This document shows, piece after piece, positions 39,965 to 48,214 of a stretch of DNA of 64,000 nt. Source of the DNA: Bradyrhizobium sp. WBOS07 (GTDB lineage Bacteria > Pseudomonadota > Alphaproteobacteria > Rhizobiales > Xanthobacteraceae); assembly GCF_024585165.1 (NCBI RefSeq), contig NZ_CP029008.1, forward strand, positions 4,669,501-4,733,500. Direction: 5' to 3'. The position numbers and the translations under genes are program-made. Under the pieces are notes generated by a model, which made no database searches, was not told the DNA's origin, and was given only the letters and a program-made list of their open reading frames with translations. The stretch's first letter is position 1. Each line of letters begins with the position of its first letter.

Positions 39965-40534
39965 TCAGGCCCGGTTCATGGTCCGGAACGTGATGGAGTA
40001 ACGTCGCGCCTCGACCGGCGGGATGCTGTGCTCCCATTGCGAGCGCACCTCGCCTTGCATCATGTAAAGAGAGCGCGGCTGCGCCTCGAGCGTGTGGCGC
40101 TGCCATTTGTCGCCGCTTCGGCGGCGGAAGCGGAACTTGCAGGCCGAGCCCAGCGACAGCCCGAGGACCTCCTTGAACTGCGGCTTGTCGCGGTGCCAGC
40201 CGATGCCGACGCCGATGTCGTATTCGGTGCAGAGCACCTGCCGGACGCTGGCTATGGGCAGCCCCGCCCAGGCCTCGACCCGGCGCGCGATCGGCAGCAG
40301 CCAGTCCGGGATCGGCTCCGCCTCGGTCAGCCGCTGCAGCGAATAGTCATAGCGGTAGCCGAAGGACGCCACCCGGCGGTTGCCCTCGAACGCCCCGAAC
40401 TGGAAGCGCTGGAGCGGCAATGCTGCGATGCGGCCGATCAGATCCTGCTCAAGGGCGGCTTCGATAAAATTGTCGACATGGCGAAGCCCGGAAGGCCCAG
40501 CTTCCGGCTCATTGAACAATCCGAGCTGCGTCAT
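39965..40534 (-). CDS. AlkB-like 2-oxoglutarate/Fe(II) dioxygenase
   Basis: A protein of about 189 residues. The iron-binding motif is His-x-Asp in WHRDKPQF, the second His is in WEHSIPP, and the 2-oxoglutarate Arg is in RRYSITFR; NRRVASFGYRYDYS and TEYDIGVGIGWHRD are typical of AlkB homologues. These demethylate alkylated bases or proteins by oxidation. Starts at 40534 and 40543 are both possible; neither has a good ribosome site. It is divergent from the small membrane-protein gene at 40616. Confidence 0.88.
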   Translation of the reverse strand: MTQLGLFNEPEAGPSGLRHVDNFIEAALEQDLIGRIAALPLQRFQFGAFEGNRRVASFGYRYDYSLQRLTEAEPIPDWLLPIARRVEAWAGLPIASVRQVLCTEYDIGVGIGWHRDKPQFKEVLGLSLGSACKFRFRRRSGDKWQRHTLEAQPRSLYMMQGEVRSQWEHSIPPVEARRYSITFRTMNRA

Positions 40535-40615
40535 TCCTCGCATTTCCGTGACGGAACCTTTTGCCGCCCCAAGCGACTTACATAGGGCGCGGGAAGTAAC
40601 GTGCGAGAGGCTGTC

Positions 40616-40756
40616 ATGGCACACAAGCATACCGCAGATCCGGCAGAGATCATGCGGGCGACCGGTCATCCCGAACTGGAATACGCCGCCGGCTGGACCA
40701 TCGCCGGCCTGGTCACCATCGGGACCATCGTCGCCGCCTGGGTGTTTGCGATCTAG
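40616..40756 (+). CDS. Small single-pass membrane protein, 46 residues
   Basis: MAHKHTADPAEIMRATGH is a polar N terminus; the rest, from GWTIAGLVTIGTIVAAWVFAI, is one membrane helix that ends at the C terminus. GAGAGG precedes the ATG at a normal distance. The stop codon shares the CTAG palindrome with the stop of the convergent histidine-kinase gene. I do not recognise the family; small membrane proteins of this layout sometimes accompany oxidases or sensors. Confidence 0.6.
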   Translation: MAHKHTADPAEIMRATGHPELEYAAGWTIAGLVTIGTIVAAWVFAI

Positions 40757-42339
40757 CCGACCGGAAACTGGAGCTCGAAGGCCGCGCCCTTCTCGGTCGG
40801 CTTGAGGCTGATCGAGCCGCCATGGCTCGCCATCACCGCGCGGGCGATCGCAAGCCCCATCCCGGTGCCGCCCTGGTCGCGGCGGGTGGTGAAGAACGCA
40901 TCGAAAATCCTGTTGCGGTTCGGCGCCGAGATCGGCTCGCCGTCATTGCTCACCGTCAGGCGCAGGGTCGTGCGCTCGAAGGCCGCCTCCAGCCGGATCT
41001 CCCTCGCCTTGTGCCGCATCGCATTGTCGGCGAGATGCGACAGCACGATCAGCGCCTTCTCGCCCGACATGGCGATGGAGCGGTCGAGGCTGCCACTGGC
41101 CGCGATCGCGCTTTCCGGAAACCGGCTCCTGAGATCGGCGATCACCGGCGCGAGCTCGGTGCGCTCGTTCTGCGGCAGGCTCTCGGCGCGGGCGAGCTCG
41201 CGCAGCCGCTGCGCCATCGCCTCCAGCCGCTGGGTATCGGACAGGATATTGGCGATGAACGTGTTCTGCTCGGCCGGCGTCAGGCTGCCTGCCTTGCCTT
41301 GAACCGAATCCTGCAACAGCTCGGCCGCGCCCTTGATCGAGGTCAGCGGCGATTTCAGCTCGTGGGTGAGGTGGGCCGAGAATGTCGCGATATAGTCCGA
41401 GCGCCGCGCCAGCTGCTCGGCCATGCCGAGGAAGCTGTGTGAGAGCTGGGCGAACTCGCGCGTGCCGTAGTGCCGCAGCGGCTGGAACGCCTCGCGGTCG
41501 CCACGGCCGATTCGCGCGGCGCGGTCCATCAGCTCACGCATCGGCAGGGTAATGGTGCGCGAGAACACGAGGCCGATCGCGATGGTGCCGAGGACGACGG
41601 CGAGACCGGCCAGCACGAACTTGGCCCGCTCCTGGTAGAGATGATCGAAGATGTTGCTCGGCGTCCGCGTCGTGTAGATCACGCCCGCGACGCGGTTGTT
41701 GACGATGACGGGCATGGCCGAGAACACGTGCATGCCGAGGCCGCGGCTGAAGGAATAGATCGGCGGCGGCGGCTTGTCCGGCACGCGGTTGCGCAAGGTC
41801 GCGCGGTATTGCCCGTGCAGCGCGTCCGCGACCTCCTCGATATGGGCGAGCGACTGCCCCACCTCCTGCCGCCCGGCAATGACGACGCCTTGCGGATCGA
41901 GGATCCGAAAGCCCGCCAGTGTCACCTTCTGGGTCTCGCGGATGATCGGCGTCAGTCTCGCGCCGATCTCGATATAGCCGGGCTGTGCGGGCCGCGATGC
42001 CGGCTGCGCATCCGGTCGGCGCCGCAGCAGATCGTTGGCGGTGAGATCGAGTGCGGGCCGGATCGGCGTCACGGGGTCGCCGGGATCGGGCAGCACGTTC
42101 GGCGGCACTTCGGCCCCGAGCGTCAGCCCGCTGTCCAGTCGCGCCAAAACTTCCTGCGCGTAGATCGTCGCCAGCACGCGGCTTTGCGCGATCAGCTCGG
42201 CCTGGGTCTGGCGGATCAGCTGATTGTCGTAGAGGCGGAAGAAGAACAGGCCGACCAGCGGCAGCACGGCGACGGTGGCCAGCACCGTGAAGATCACGAG
42301 GCCGAGCGACGGCCGCCATTTGTCGGGCGCCGCCTTCAT
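40753..42339 (-). CDS. Sensor histidine kinase
   Basis: A 528-residue membrane protein. The first helix (LGLVIFTVLATVAVLPLVGLFFF) and a second (about residues 240-260, VLAGLAVVLGTIAIGLVF) enclose a periplasmic sensor region of about 210 residues. HAMP follows, then the phospho-acceptor His in FSAHLTHELKSPLTSIKGAAELL, the N box in HLADNAMRH, and G boxes FFTTRRDQGGTGMGLAIA. It is co-transcribed with the response regulator, whose stop codon overlaps its start by 4 bp. A CreC-type identity is possible but not shown. Confidence 0.93.
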   Translation of the reverse strand: MKAAPDKWRPSLGLVIFTVLATVAVLPLVGLFFFRLYDNQLIRQTQAELIAQSRVLATIYAQEVLARLDSGLTLGAEVPPNVLPDPGDPVTPIRPALDLTANDLLRRRPDAQPASRPAQPGYIEIGARLTPIIRETQKVTLAGFRILDPQGVVIAGRQEVGQSLAHIEEVADALHGQYRATLRNRVPDKPPPPIYSFSRGLGMHVFSAMPVIVNNRVAGVIYTTRTPSNIFDHLYQERAKFVLAGLAVVLGTIAIGLVFSRTITLPMRELMDRAARIGRGDREAFQPLRHYGTREFAQLSHSFLGMAEQLARRSDYIATFSAHLTHELKSPLTSIKGAAELLQDSVQGKAGSLTPAEQNTFIANILSDTQRLEAMAQRLRELARAESLPQNERTELAPVIADLRSRFPESAIAASGSLDRSIAMSGEKALIVLSHLADNAMRHKAREIRLEAAFERTTLRLTVSNDGEPISAPNRNRIFDAFFTTRRDQGGTGMGLAIARAVMASHGGSISLKPTEKGAAFELQFPVG

Positions 42340-43040
42340 GCCTCTTTCTCGCAGCGGCCGAGCTTGAAGCCGACGCCGTGGATAGTCTCAATCACGTTGT
42401 CGCAGGCTAGCGCCGCGAGTTTGGCGCGGATGTTGCGGATGTGGCTGTCGATGGTGCGGTCGGAGACCTGGATGTTGAGCTGATAAGCCGCCCGCATCAG
42501 CTGCTCGCGATTGAAGACCGACGTCGGCCGGGTCAGGAACGCGCGCAGGATGCCGAACTCGATCGCGGTCAGTCTCAGCGGCGTGCCGGCGAAGGTCGCG
42601 ACATGCTGCTCGGGGTCGATCAGCAGGCCGCCCTGGGCCAGCGCGGCGGGGCCGGCCTTGGTCTCGCCGTTGCGCGGGTTGAGCCGACGCAGGATGACGT
42701 TGACTCGCGCCACCAGCTCGCGCGGGCTGAACGGCTTCGTCACGTAATCGTCGCCGCCGATCTCGAGGCCGAGGATGCGGTCGATCTCCTCGTCGCGTGC
42801 CGACAGGAACAGGATCGGCACGTCGGACGTCTTGCGGATCTCGCGGCAGACGTCGAGGCCGTCGAACTCGGGCATGCCGATGTCGAGCACGATCAGGTCG
42901 GGCTTGTCGGCGGCCGCCCGGCCGAGCGCCTCCTTGCCGTCGCGGGCCTCGATCACGTCCATGCCGGCCTTCTTCAGGGCGACGCGGATGACCTCGCGGA
43001 TGTGGCCCTCGTCGTCGACGATGAGAATGCGATGCGCCAA
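42336..43040 (-). CDS. OmpR/PhoB family response regulator
   Basis: A 234-residue protein with a receiver domain (VDDEGHIRE acidic pair, Asp53 in VLDIGMPEFDG, Lys in VTKPFSPRELVARV) and a C-terminal winged helix (LTAIEFGILRAFLTRPTSVFNREQLM, and SDRTIDSHIRNIRAKLA). It pairs with the histidine kinase downstream. The kinase start overlaps its stop. A DUF4173-like membrane protein gene is 12 bp downstream of its start on the upstream side and may belong to the same operon. Confidence 0.94.
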   Translation of the reverse strand: MAHRILIVDDEGHIREVIRVALKKAGMDVIEARDGKEALGRAAADKPDLIVLDIGMPEFDGLDVCREIRKTSDVPILFLSARDEEIDRILGLEIGGDDYVTKPFSPRELVARVNVILRRLNPRNGETKAGPAALAQGGLLIDPEQHVATFAGTPLRLTAIEFGILRAFLTRPTSVFNREQLMRAAYQLNIQVSDRTIDSHIRNIRAKLAALACDNVIETIHGVGFKLGRCEKEA

Positions 43041-43052
43041 AAGACTCTCCGC

Positions 43053-44561
43053 TCACCCCGCCGGCCGGCTGCCGGAATGATCCTTTGCCAGCGCATCCAG
43101 CCTGCGCTGAAGCCGCCAGCTCCGAAAGCCCCAGCTCCGCCAGGCCAGATCCTGGCGCTGCTGTTCTACAAGGCGGTCGCGTCGCGACACAAGGCAGCTC
43201 TCGCTCGAGCCGGGCCGGAGCGCGATGGCCCTGTCGATGGCGGGCAGTGCCTGTGGTCCGAGCGTCAGGAGATAGTCGATATCGATTTGCAGGCCGTTGC
43301 CCGACGCTTCCCGGCTGTGCGTGACATTATAGTCGGCGATGAAGGCATCGAAGTTCACCAGCGAGCAGCCATAAAGCACGGTCGCGAGCGCGATCAGATT
43401 GGCGCCGACGAGCCATTTGTTGGACCGTTGGAGGGCGATGCGGGCCACGATCAGCACCAGTCCAAGCGCGACCAGCCCCATCCAGATGAAAGCCGCGATG
43501 CGCCAGTAGGTCAGCATGTAGACGTTCACGTAGAGATCGAGGCGCAAGATGGAGGAGGCGACGAGAAGCACGTTCTGTCCCACCCAGAGGTAGACCAGCG
43601 GCCGGATCACCGTCGATTTCTCGGCCGGCCCGCCCGGGCGCATCGCCACCAGCACGAAGGCCGCGGCGAGCAGGGCAGTTACGATCAGCGGATAGGCCCC
43701 GCGATGCGCATAGCCCGCATAGGTCAGATTGTCGGGCAGTGCCAAATGGCCCCAGAGATAGATGCCATCGAGAACGGACTGCGCCGCGAACAGCAGGTTG
43801 AACAGGATCAGCGAGCGCAGGATGGTGGAGGGACCGAGGAATTCGGCTGCGACAACGGGTGGGAGCGGCGGCGGCGCGAGGCCGTCGGCCACCTCGGTGT
43901 CGATGATCGGCTTGCGCCGCCAGCGCACGTGAATGAACGGCCAGACCAATGCCAGCATCAAGGCCCAGAACAGGACGCGCGGGATGCTGACATAATGAAG
44001 GATGAGTTTCGGATTGAACAGGGACACCCATTGCTCGATCACCGGATTGGCCGCGGCGAAGAGCGCGACGAAGACGGCGCTGAGCGCCGCCGGCAGCAGC
44101 CAGCGCGCGATGCCGCGGGTGAGCGCCGACGCGTTGAACGCCTGGGGCGTATCGAGAAAGAACCTGAAGGGACCGAGCAAGACGAGGTTGCGCAGCGCGC
44201 GGCCGCGGTCGGCGAGCCCGGTCGTTTCCGCATTGGTCGCGAGCAGCAACGCGATCGCCAGCGAGGCGACGAGGATCAGGAACGACAGCGTGTTGAGCTC
44301 CTCGATAACGGGCACGAGACCGGCGGCGAGAACGGCCGAACCGATCATGGCGCGGCGCAAGTCCAGGGCCGCATGATTGAAGAGCACCGACACGCCGGCG
44401 ATCGCGATCGCAAAGAGTGCCAGCGACAGCCCGGCCCGCTGCCCGTAGAACAGCCAGTCGGCGAGCGCGGCCAGCAACAGCGCGACGCCGACCTTGGCCG
44501 GGATCGAGGAATGACCGATCGGCTTGATTTCGTCCGCGATCGTCGACGCCAGGCTCGTCAT
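43053..44561 (-). CDS. DUF4173-like polytopic membrane protein
   Basis: A 502-residue protein with about ten to twelve hydrophobic helices, for example AKVGVALLLAALADWLFYG, LSLALFAIAIAGVSVLF, LSFLILVASLAIALLLAT and further pairs. The C terminus is soluble and basic (RRDRLVEQQRQDLAWRSWGF). It matches the layout of DUF4173/DUF4153 membrane proteins found next to two-component systems in alphaproteobacteria. ATG 44561 is preferred over 44591 because AAGG lies 10 bases upstream. Co-transcription with the regulator-kinase pair is likely (12 bp gap). Confidence 0.75.
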   Translation of the reverse strand: MTSLASTIADEIKPIGHSSIPAKVGVALLLAALADWLFYGQRAGLSLALFAIAIAGVSVLFNHAALDLRRAMIGSAVLAAGLVPVIEELNTLSFLILVASLAIALLLATNAETTGLADRGRALRNLVLLGPFRFFLDTPQAFNASALTRGIARWLLPAALSAVFVALFAAANPVIEQWVSLFNPKLILHYVSIPRVLFWALMLALVWPFIHVRWRRKPIIDTEVADGLAPPPLPPVVAAEFLGPSTILRSLILFNLLFAAQSVLDGIYLWGHLALPDNLTYAGYAHRGAYPLIVTALLAAAFVLVAMRPGGPAEKSTVIRPLVYLWVGQNVLLVASSILRLDLYVNVYMLTYWRIAAFIWMGLVALGLVLIVARIALQRSNKWLVGANLIALATVLYGCSLVNFDAFIADYNVTHSREASGNGLQIDIDYLLTLGPQALPAIDRAIALRPGSSESCLVSRRDRLVEQQRQDLAWRSWGFRSWRLQRRLDALAKDHSGSRPAG

Positions 44562-44749
44562 GTCCAGAAGACCTTTCGTGGTGGTTGGCATGACGCATCG
44601 TGAACGGCTCTCGTGCAGAAGGCGGGACCATCGTCTGCACGGCTTCAGGAGTCTTTTGCAGATTTCGTGCAGGAGCGCTTTTGCCTCTCGCGCAGCGCCA
44701 ATCGCTTTGATAGGTGCGAAGCATTCGCCCTCATAGCATGTGGCACATC

Positions 44750-46084
44750 ATGCAAATCCTCCGTCGTCTCGGTCTCATTCTGCTGTGGCTTGCCGCGCCT
44801 GTGGTCGCGTTCGCGGCCGTCAACAAGAACGATCCCTATCTGCTCGTGCTGCGCGGCGCCGGAAACATCGCGCTTGTCGTCGCAAGCCTGCTGATCGTCG
44901 CCGTTCTGCTCCGGTGGGGAGGTTGGCGCAGCATCGCGGGCAAGCTGCTCGTCATGCTCTGGTGCCTGCCGCCGCTCCTGATGTCCGCTGCGCATCTGAA
45001 GTTCGAGTTGCGCAGGCACGACGTTCTCAACGCCGCCGAGGCGCGCCAGCTCGGGGCTCACTTCATGGTCGGCTATTCCTCCTTCCCGGAGGTGGCGCGC
45101 CTTGCCAGGCAGGGACTGATCGGCGGCGTCTATGTCACCCGGCACAACCTCCGCGGCGGCACGGTCGAGACGCTGCGGAGCGAGATCGCCGCGCTCCAGG
45201 ACATCAGGCGCGCTGCCGGCCTGCCGCCGCTGCTCGTCGCCGCGGACCAGGAGGGCGGCATCGTCGGGCATCTGGCGCCACCGCTGACGAAAGTGCCGGC
45301 CCTGGCGACGCTCACAGGGCTTGCGCCCGACGACCAGCAGGCCAAGGCTGAGGAGTTCGGCCGCATCCATGGCGGCGAGCTCGCAGCGCTTGGCGTCAAT
45401 CTCAATCTCGCCCCGGTGCTCGATCTCAAGCCGCCGGCGCGGCGCAACCGGCTCGATTTCCACACGCTGATCGGCCAGCGCGCGATCGCGAGCGATCCGG
45501 CCGTCGTCAGCACGATCGCGAGGGCCTATGTGCGCGGGCTGGAAGCATCCGGCGTCGGCGCCACGCTCAAGCATTTTCCGGGTATCGGCCGCGTGCGCGC
45601 CGACACCCATCATTTCAGCGCCAATCTCGACACGCCGGTCGAGGAGCTGGAAGCGACCGACTGGCTTCCGTTCCGCGAGGTGCTATCGCATTCGCGCAGC
45701 GCGCTGATGGTCGGCCACGTCACGCTCACCGCCGTCGATCCCGATCGCGCCGCCTCGCACTCGAAAGCCGTCGTCCAGGGCATCATCCGCGACAAGTGGA
45801 ACTACCAGGGAGTGGTGATGACCGACGACCTCATGATGGGCGCGATCTACCAGAACGACGTCTGCAAGGCCGTGGTCGAGGCGATCAATGGCGGCGTCGA
45901 TCTGCTGCTGGTCGCTTATGACGGCGCGCAGTTCTATCGCGTGTTCGGCTGTGCCCTGGATGGGGCGCGGCAGGGCAGGCTCGACGCGGCCATGCTGCAG
46001 GCGAGTGAGACGAGGCTGGCGAGGGGCCTTCCGTCCGGGAAGACGGGAGCCGCGTCGCTCAAGAGAAGCAGTACGCGGGGTTAG
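44750..46084 (+). CDS. Membrane-anchored GH3 family enzyme (NagZ-like)
   Basis: A 444-residue protein with three N-terminal hydrophobic helices (first 100 residues) and then a GH3 barrel. Signatures include VAADQEGGIVGHL, NLNLAPVLDL, KHFPGIGRVRADTHH and the nucleophile Asp region VVMTDDLMMGAI. In most NagZ proteins the first motif reads KHFPGHG; here the last His is Ile while the later D-T-H is kept. The family cleaves beta-N-acetylglucosaminides, and NagZ acts in peptidoglycan recycling. The membrane anchor is unusual. The alternative start 44738 adds four residues. Confidence 0.82.
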   Translation: MQILRRLGLILLWLAAPVVAFAAVNKNDPYLLVLRGAGNIALVVASLLIVAVLLRWGGWRSIAGKLLVMLWCLPPLLMSAAHLKFELRRHDVLNAAEARQLGAHFMVGYSSFPEVARLARQGLIGGVYVTRHNLRGGTVETLRSEIAALQDIRRAAGLPPLLVAADQEGGIVGHLAPPLTKVPALATLTGLAPDDQQAKAEEFGRIHGGELAALGVNLNLAPVLDLKPPARRNRLDFHTLIGQRAIASDPAVVSTIARAYVRGLEASGVGATLKHFPGIGRVRADTHHFSANLDTPVEELEATDWLPFREVLSHSRSALMVGHVTLTAVDPDRAASHSKAVVQGIIRDKWNYQGVVMTDDLMMGAIYQNDVCKAVVEAINGGVDLLLVAYDGAQFYRVFGCALDGARQGRLDAAMLQASETRLARGLPSGKTGAASLKRSSTRG

Positions 46085-46144
46085 TCGAGGTATCGCCCCG
46101 CGCGAGATGGCGCGAGGCGATCGAGTGCTGCCGTCGCAGCTGTC

Positions 46145-47416
46145 CTATTCCGCCTGCTCCAGCGCGGCGGGCATCTTCGCTACCGACATGAGCGATCGCG
46201 CGATCTGGTTGAGCAGGAGATCGGAATTCTCCTCCTCGGCGAGGGATTTGGAGAGCAGGGCAACGATCGCGCTATGCCGGAGCTGCTGCGCCAGGTTGCG
46301 TGCCGTGGTGTAGCCGGACATCTCGTAGTGCTCGACGCGCTGGGCCGCCGAGATCAGCGCGAGGTCGGCGGCTGCATCCTCCTTGTCCTCGCCTTCCTTC
46401 ATGACCTCCTGGCCTTCCTCGATCAGGCCCATCATGCCCTTGCAAGGCTTGGCGCGAGCGGTCTCGCCGAGCAGCTCGAAGCACTCGTTAAGGCGTTCGA
46501 CCTGATTTTCGGTCTCGGCCAGGTGTTGCTCGAACAGTTCACGCAACTGGTCGAAGCGGGCGGATTGCGCCATCTTGGGCAGCGCCTTGGTCAACTGCTT
46601 CTCGGCATGGAGAATGTCACGCAGCTCGTGGAGCAGGAGATCGGTCAGACCGGCCTCGTCGACGGGCGATGAACTCTCCGCGACAATCGGGCTGGCGGTG
46701 CCGGGATCCGAGGACTGAAGCGCGGGCGATTCGGTGAACACCCAGTCCTCTCCTTCGTTCCAGGGGCCGCGGGTGTCGATCTCGCCGTGGTCGCCGCTGC
46801 CGGTGGAGTCGTTGAAGTACTGGTTCACGAGGCCGGGCGTCGGCGCGATCCTGCCGACACTGAAGGCAGGCTTGGACAGGCTTTCGAGCGCGCGCGCGAA
46901 GGCCTTCATATGCGTGATCTCGCGCGTCATCAGGAATTGCAGCGCGTCCTTGGAGCCGGCGTCGTCGCAGAAATTGATCAGCCGTTCGTAGACGATCTTC
47001 GCCCGCGCCTCGGCGGCGATGTTGCTGCGAAGATCGACATCGAGCTCGCCGGTGATCTTGAGATAGTCGGCGGTCCAGGGATTGCCTTGCGAATTGAACA
47101 GGTTGACACCGCCCCCGCCGGCGATCGCGATGAGCGGATCGGCTTCGGCTGCCTGGCGGTCGTTCTTCGAAGGCGCAAGATGCATCCTTGCAAGGCAGCC
47201 GACGACTTCGAGATGGCTGAGCTCTTCGGTCCCGATGTCCATCAAGAGATCCTTGCGGTCGGGGTCCTCGCAGTTCAGCCCTTGAATCGAATATTGCATC
47301 GCAGCCGCGAGTTCCCCGTTGGCGCCGCCGAATTGCTCGAGCAGCATATTGCCGAAGCGCGGGTCGGGCTCGTCGACGCGCACGGTGAACATCAGCTTCT
47401 TGACGTGGTGATACAT
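46145..47416 (-). CDS. Manganese catalase fused to a DUF892 ferritin-like domain
   Basis: A 423-residue protein. Residues 1 to about 250 are a manganese catalase: starting YHHVKKLMFTVRVDEPDPRFGNMLLEQFGG, metal ligands in TEELSHLEVV and TREITHMKAF, and the C-terminal loop GPWNEGEDW. After a linker it has a DUF892 (YciE-like) four-helix domain from about 260: LTDLLLHELRDILHAEKQLTKALPKMA, EQHLAETENQVERL and VEHYEMSGYTTARNLA. Both parts are di-metal helical-bundle proteins of stress response. Catalase splits hydrogen peroxide; DUF892 function is unknown. An EcfG-type promoter precedes it. Confidence 0.9.
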   Translation of the reverse strand: MYHHVKKLMFTVRVDEPDPRFGNMLLEQFGGANGELAAAMQYSIQGLNCEDPDRKDLLMDIGTEELSHLEVVGCLARMHLAPSKNDRQAAEADPLIAIAGGGGVNLFNSQGNPWTADYLKITGELDVDLRSNIAAEARAKIVYERLINFCDDAGSKDALQFLMTREITHMKAFARALESLSKPAFSVGRIAPTPGLVNQYFNDSTGSGDHGEIDTRGPWNEGEDWVFTESPALQSSDPGTASPIVAESSSPVDEAGLTDLLLHELRDILHAEKQLTKALPKMAQSARFDQLRELFEQHLAETENQVERLNECFELLGETARAKPCKGMMGLIEEGQEVMKEGEDKEDAAADLALISAAQRVEHYEMSGYTTARNLAQQLRHSAIVALLSKSLAEEENSDLLLNQIARSLMSVAKMPAALEQAE

Positions 47417-47452
47417 GAAATGACTCGCGCTGTGAGGGAAACGATGCGCGTC

Positions 47453-47477
47453 AACCGGTGCTCGGAATGTTCGTTCC
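47453..47477 (-). promoter_or_regulatory. EcfG (general stress sigma) promoter of the catalase fusion
   Basis: On the minus strand GGAAC (47477-47473) is followed after 16 bases by GGTT (47456-47453). This matches the alphaproteobacterial EcfG promoter pattern GGAAC-N16/17-cGTT. It ends about 36 bp before the catalase start. Confidence 0.6.
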
Positions 47478-47506
47478 TAACCGAGCTTGAGATTCAATTC
47501 GCGCTT

Positions 47507-48115
47507 CTACGCCTCTCGCGCGATCAATCCGTCGATCATCGCGCGCACCAGGGCCGCGATCTCCTTGCGCAGCGCCGGCAGCGGCACGGCAACCAGCTTC
47601 TGCTCGAGTCCGAGCGCCACCATGCCATGCACCGCCGAGAACAGGCTGCGCGCCGTGATGCCGAGCTCCTCGCGGCTGCGCTTCGGAAACAACGCGGCCA
47701 GCGGCTGGTAGATGTGGCGGAACAGCTGCATCTGATCCTGGACGGACCAGTCGGGGACGACCTTGTCGGCTTCCATGCGGTGCTCGAACAGCGCGCGCCA
47801 GAGCTGGAGATTGTCGGCCGCGAAATCGCAATAGGCGAGGGCGATGCGGACCAGCGTCTCCTGCGGCGACGGCTCGCCCGCGCTTTCCGCGGCGCTGAGC
47901 GCCTGGTCGAGCCGGTGCAGGGTACGCGAGCCCACACGCAGGATCAGCTCGTCCATGTCGGCCACGAGGTTGTAGACCGCGCCATTGGCGCAGCCGATCT
48001 CGCGGGCGAGATCGCGGGTCTTCACCCCCGACAATCCGCGATCGGCAATCATCCGCTCCGCCGCGAGGATCAGATCGGAGCGGAGTTTCTCTCGCCGTTC
48101 CAAGGCCTTAGACAT
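47507..48115 (-). CDS. TetR family transcriptional regulator
   Basis: A 202-residue protein. The N-terminal helix-turn-helix spans about residues 8-55 (RSDLILAAERMIADRGLSGVKTRDLAREIGCANGAVYNLVADMDELIL), followed by an all-helical ligand-binding domain. It is divergent from the PspA-like gene, with palindromes between them that share the half-site GAGC-N3-GCTC. It most likely represses the PspA/YiaA operon. There is no good ribosome site before the chosen ATG. Confidence 0.9.
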   Translation of the reverse strand: MSKALERREKLRSDLILAAERMIADRGLSGVKTRDLAREIGCANGAVYNLVADMDELILRVGSRTLHRLDQALSAAESAGEPSPQETLVRIALAYCDFAADNLQLWRALFEHRMEADKVVPDWSVQDQMQLFRHIYQPLAALFPKRSREELGITARSLFSAVHGMVALGLEQKLVAVPLPALRKEIAALVRAMIDGLIAREA

Positions 48116-48129
48116 CTTGGCCAAATCTT

Positions 48130-48198
48130 GAGCGTTGCTCTTTTTTTCTTGAACTTTGTTCAAGTTTCTTGCTACAAAACATCTGTGAGCAACGCTCA
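48130..48198. promoter_or_regulatory. Three palindromes in the TetR/PspA divergent region
   Basis: GAGCGTTGCTC at 48130-48140 and TGAGCAACGCTCA at 48186-48198 are the same palindrome read from opposite strands. Between them is CTTGAACTTTGTTCAAG at 48148-48164. The first site lies next to the regulator's start; the second overlaps the expected transcription start of the PspA gene (TTGAAC at 48149 and CTACAA at 48172, 17 bp apart). Confidence 0.65.
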
Positions 48199-48214
48199 TA
48201 ACAGGGAGCTGAAG

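Noticed and set aside
42441..44603. Long plus-strand frame opposite the response regulator and DUF4173-like gene
   Set aside because: Composition is that of a shadow frame and it runs across two well-supported genes.
48148..48164. CTTGAAC-TTT-GTTCAAG considered as a FixK2/FNR site
   Set aside because: The half-sites TTGA and TCAA are 7 bases apart instead of 6, so it is more likely a regulator palindrome of the TetR/PspA region.
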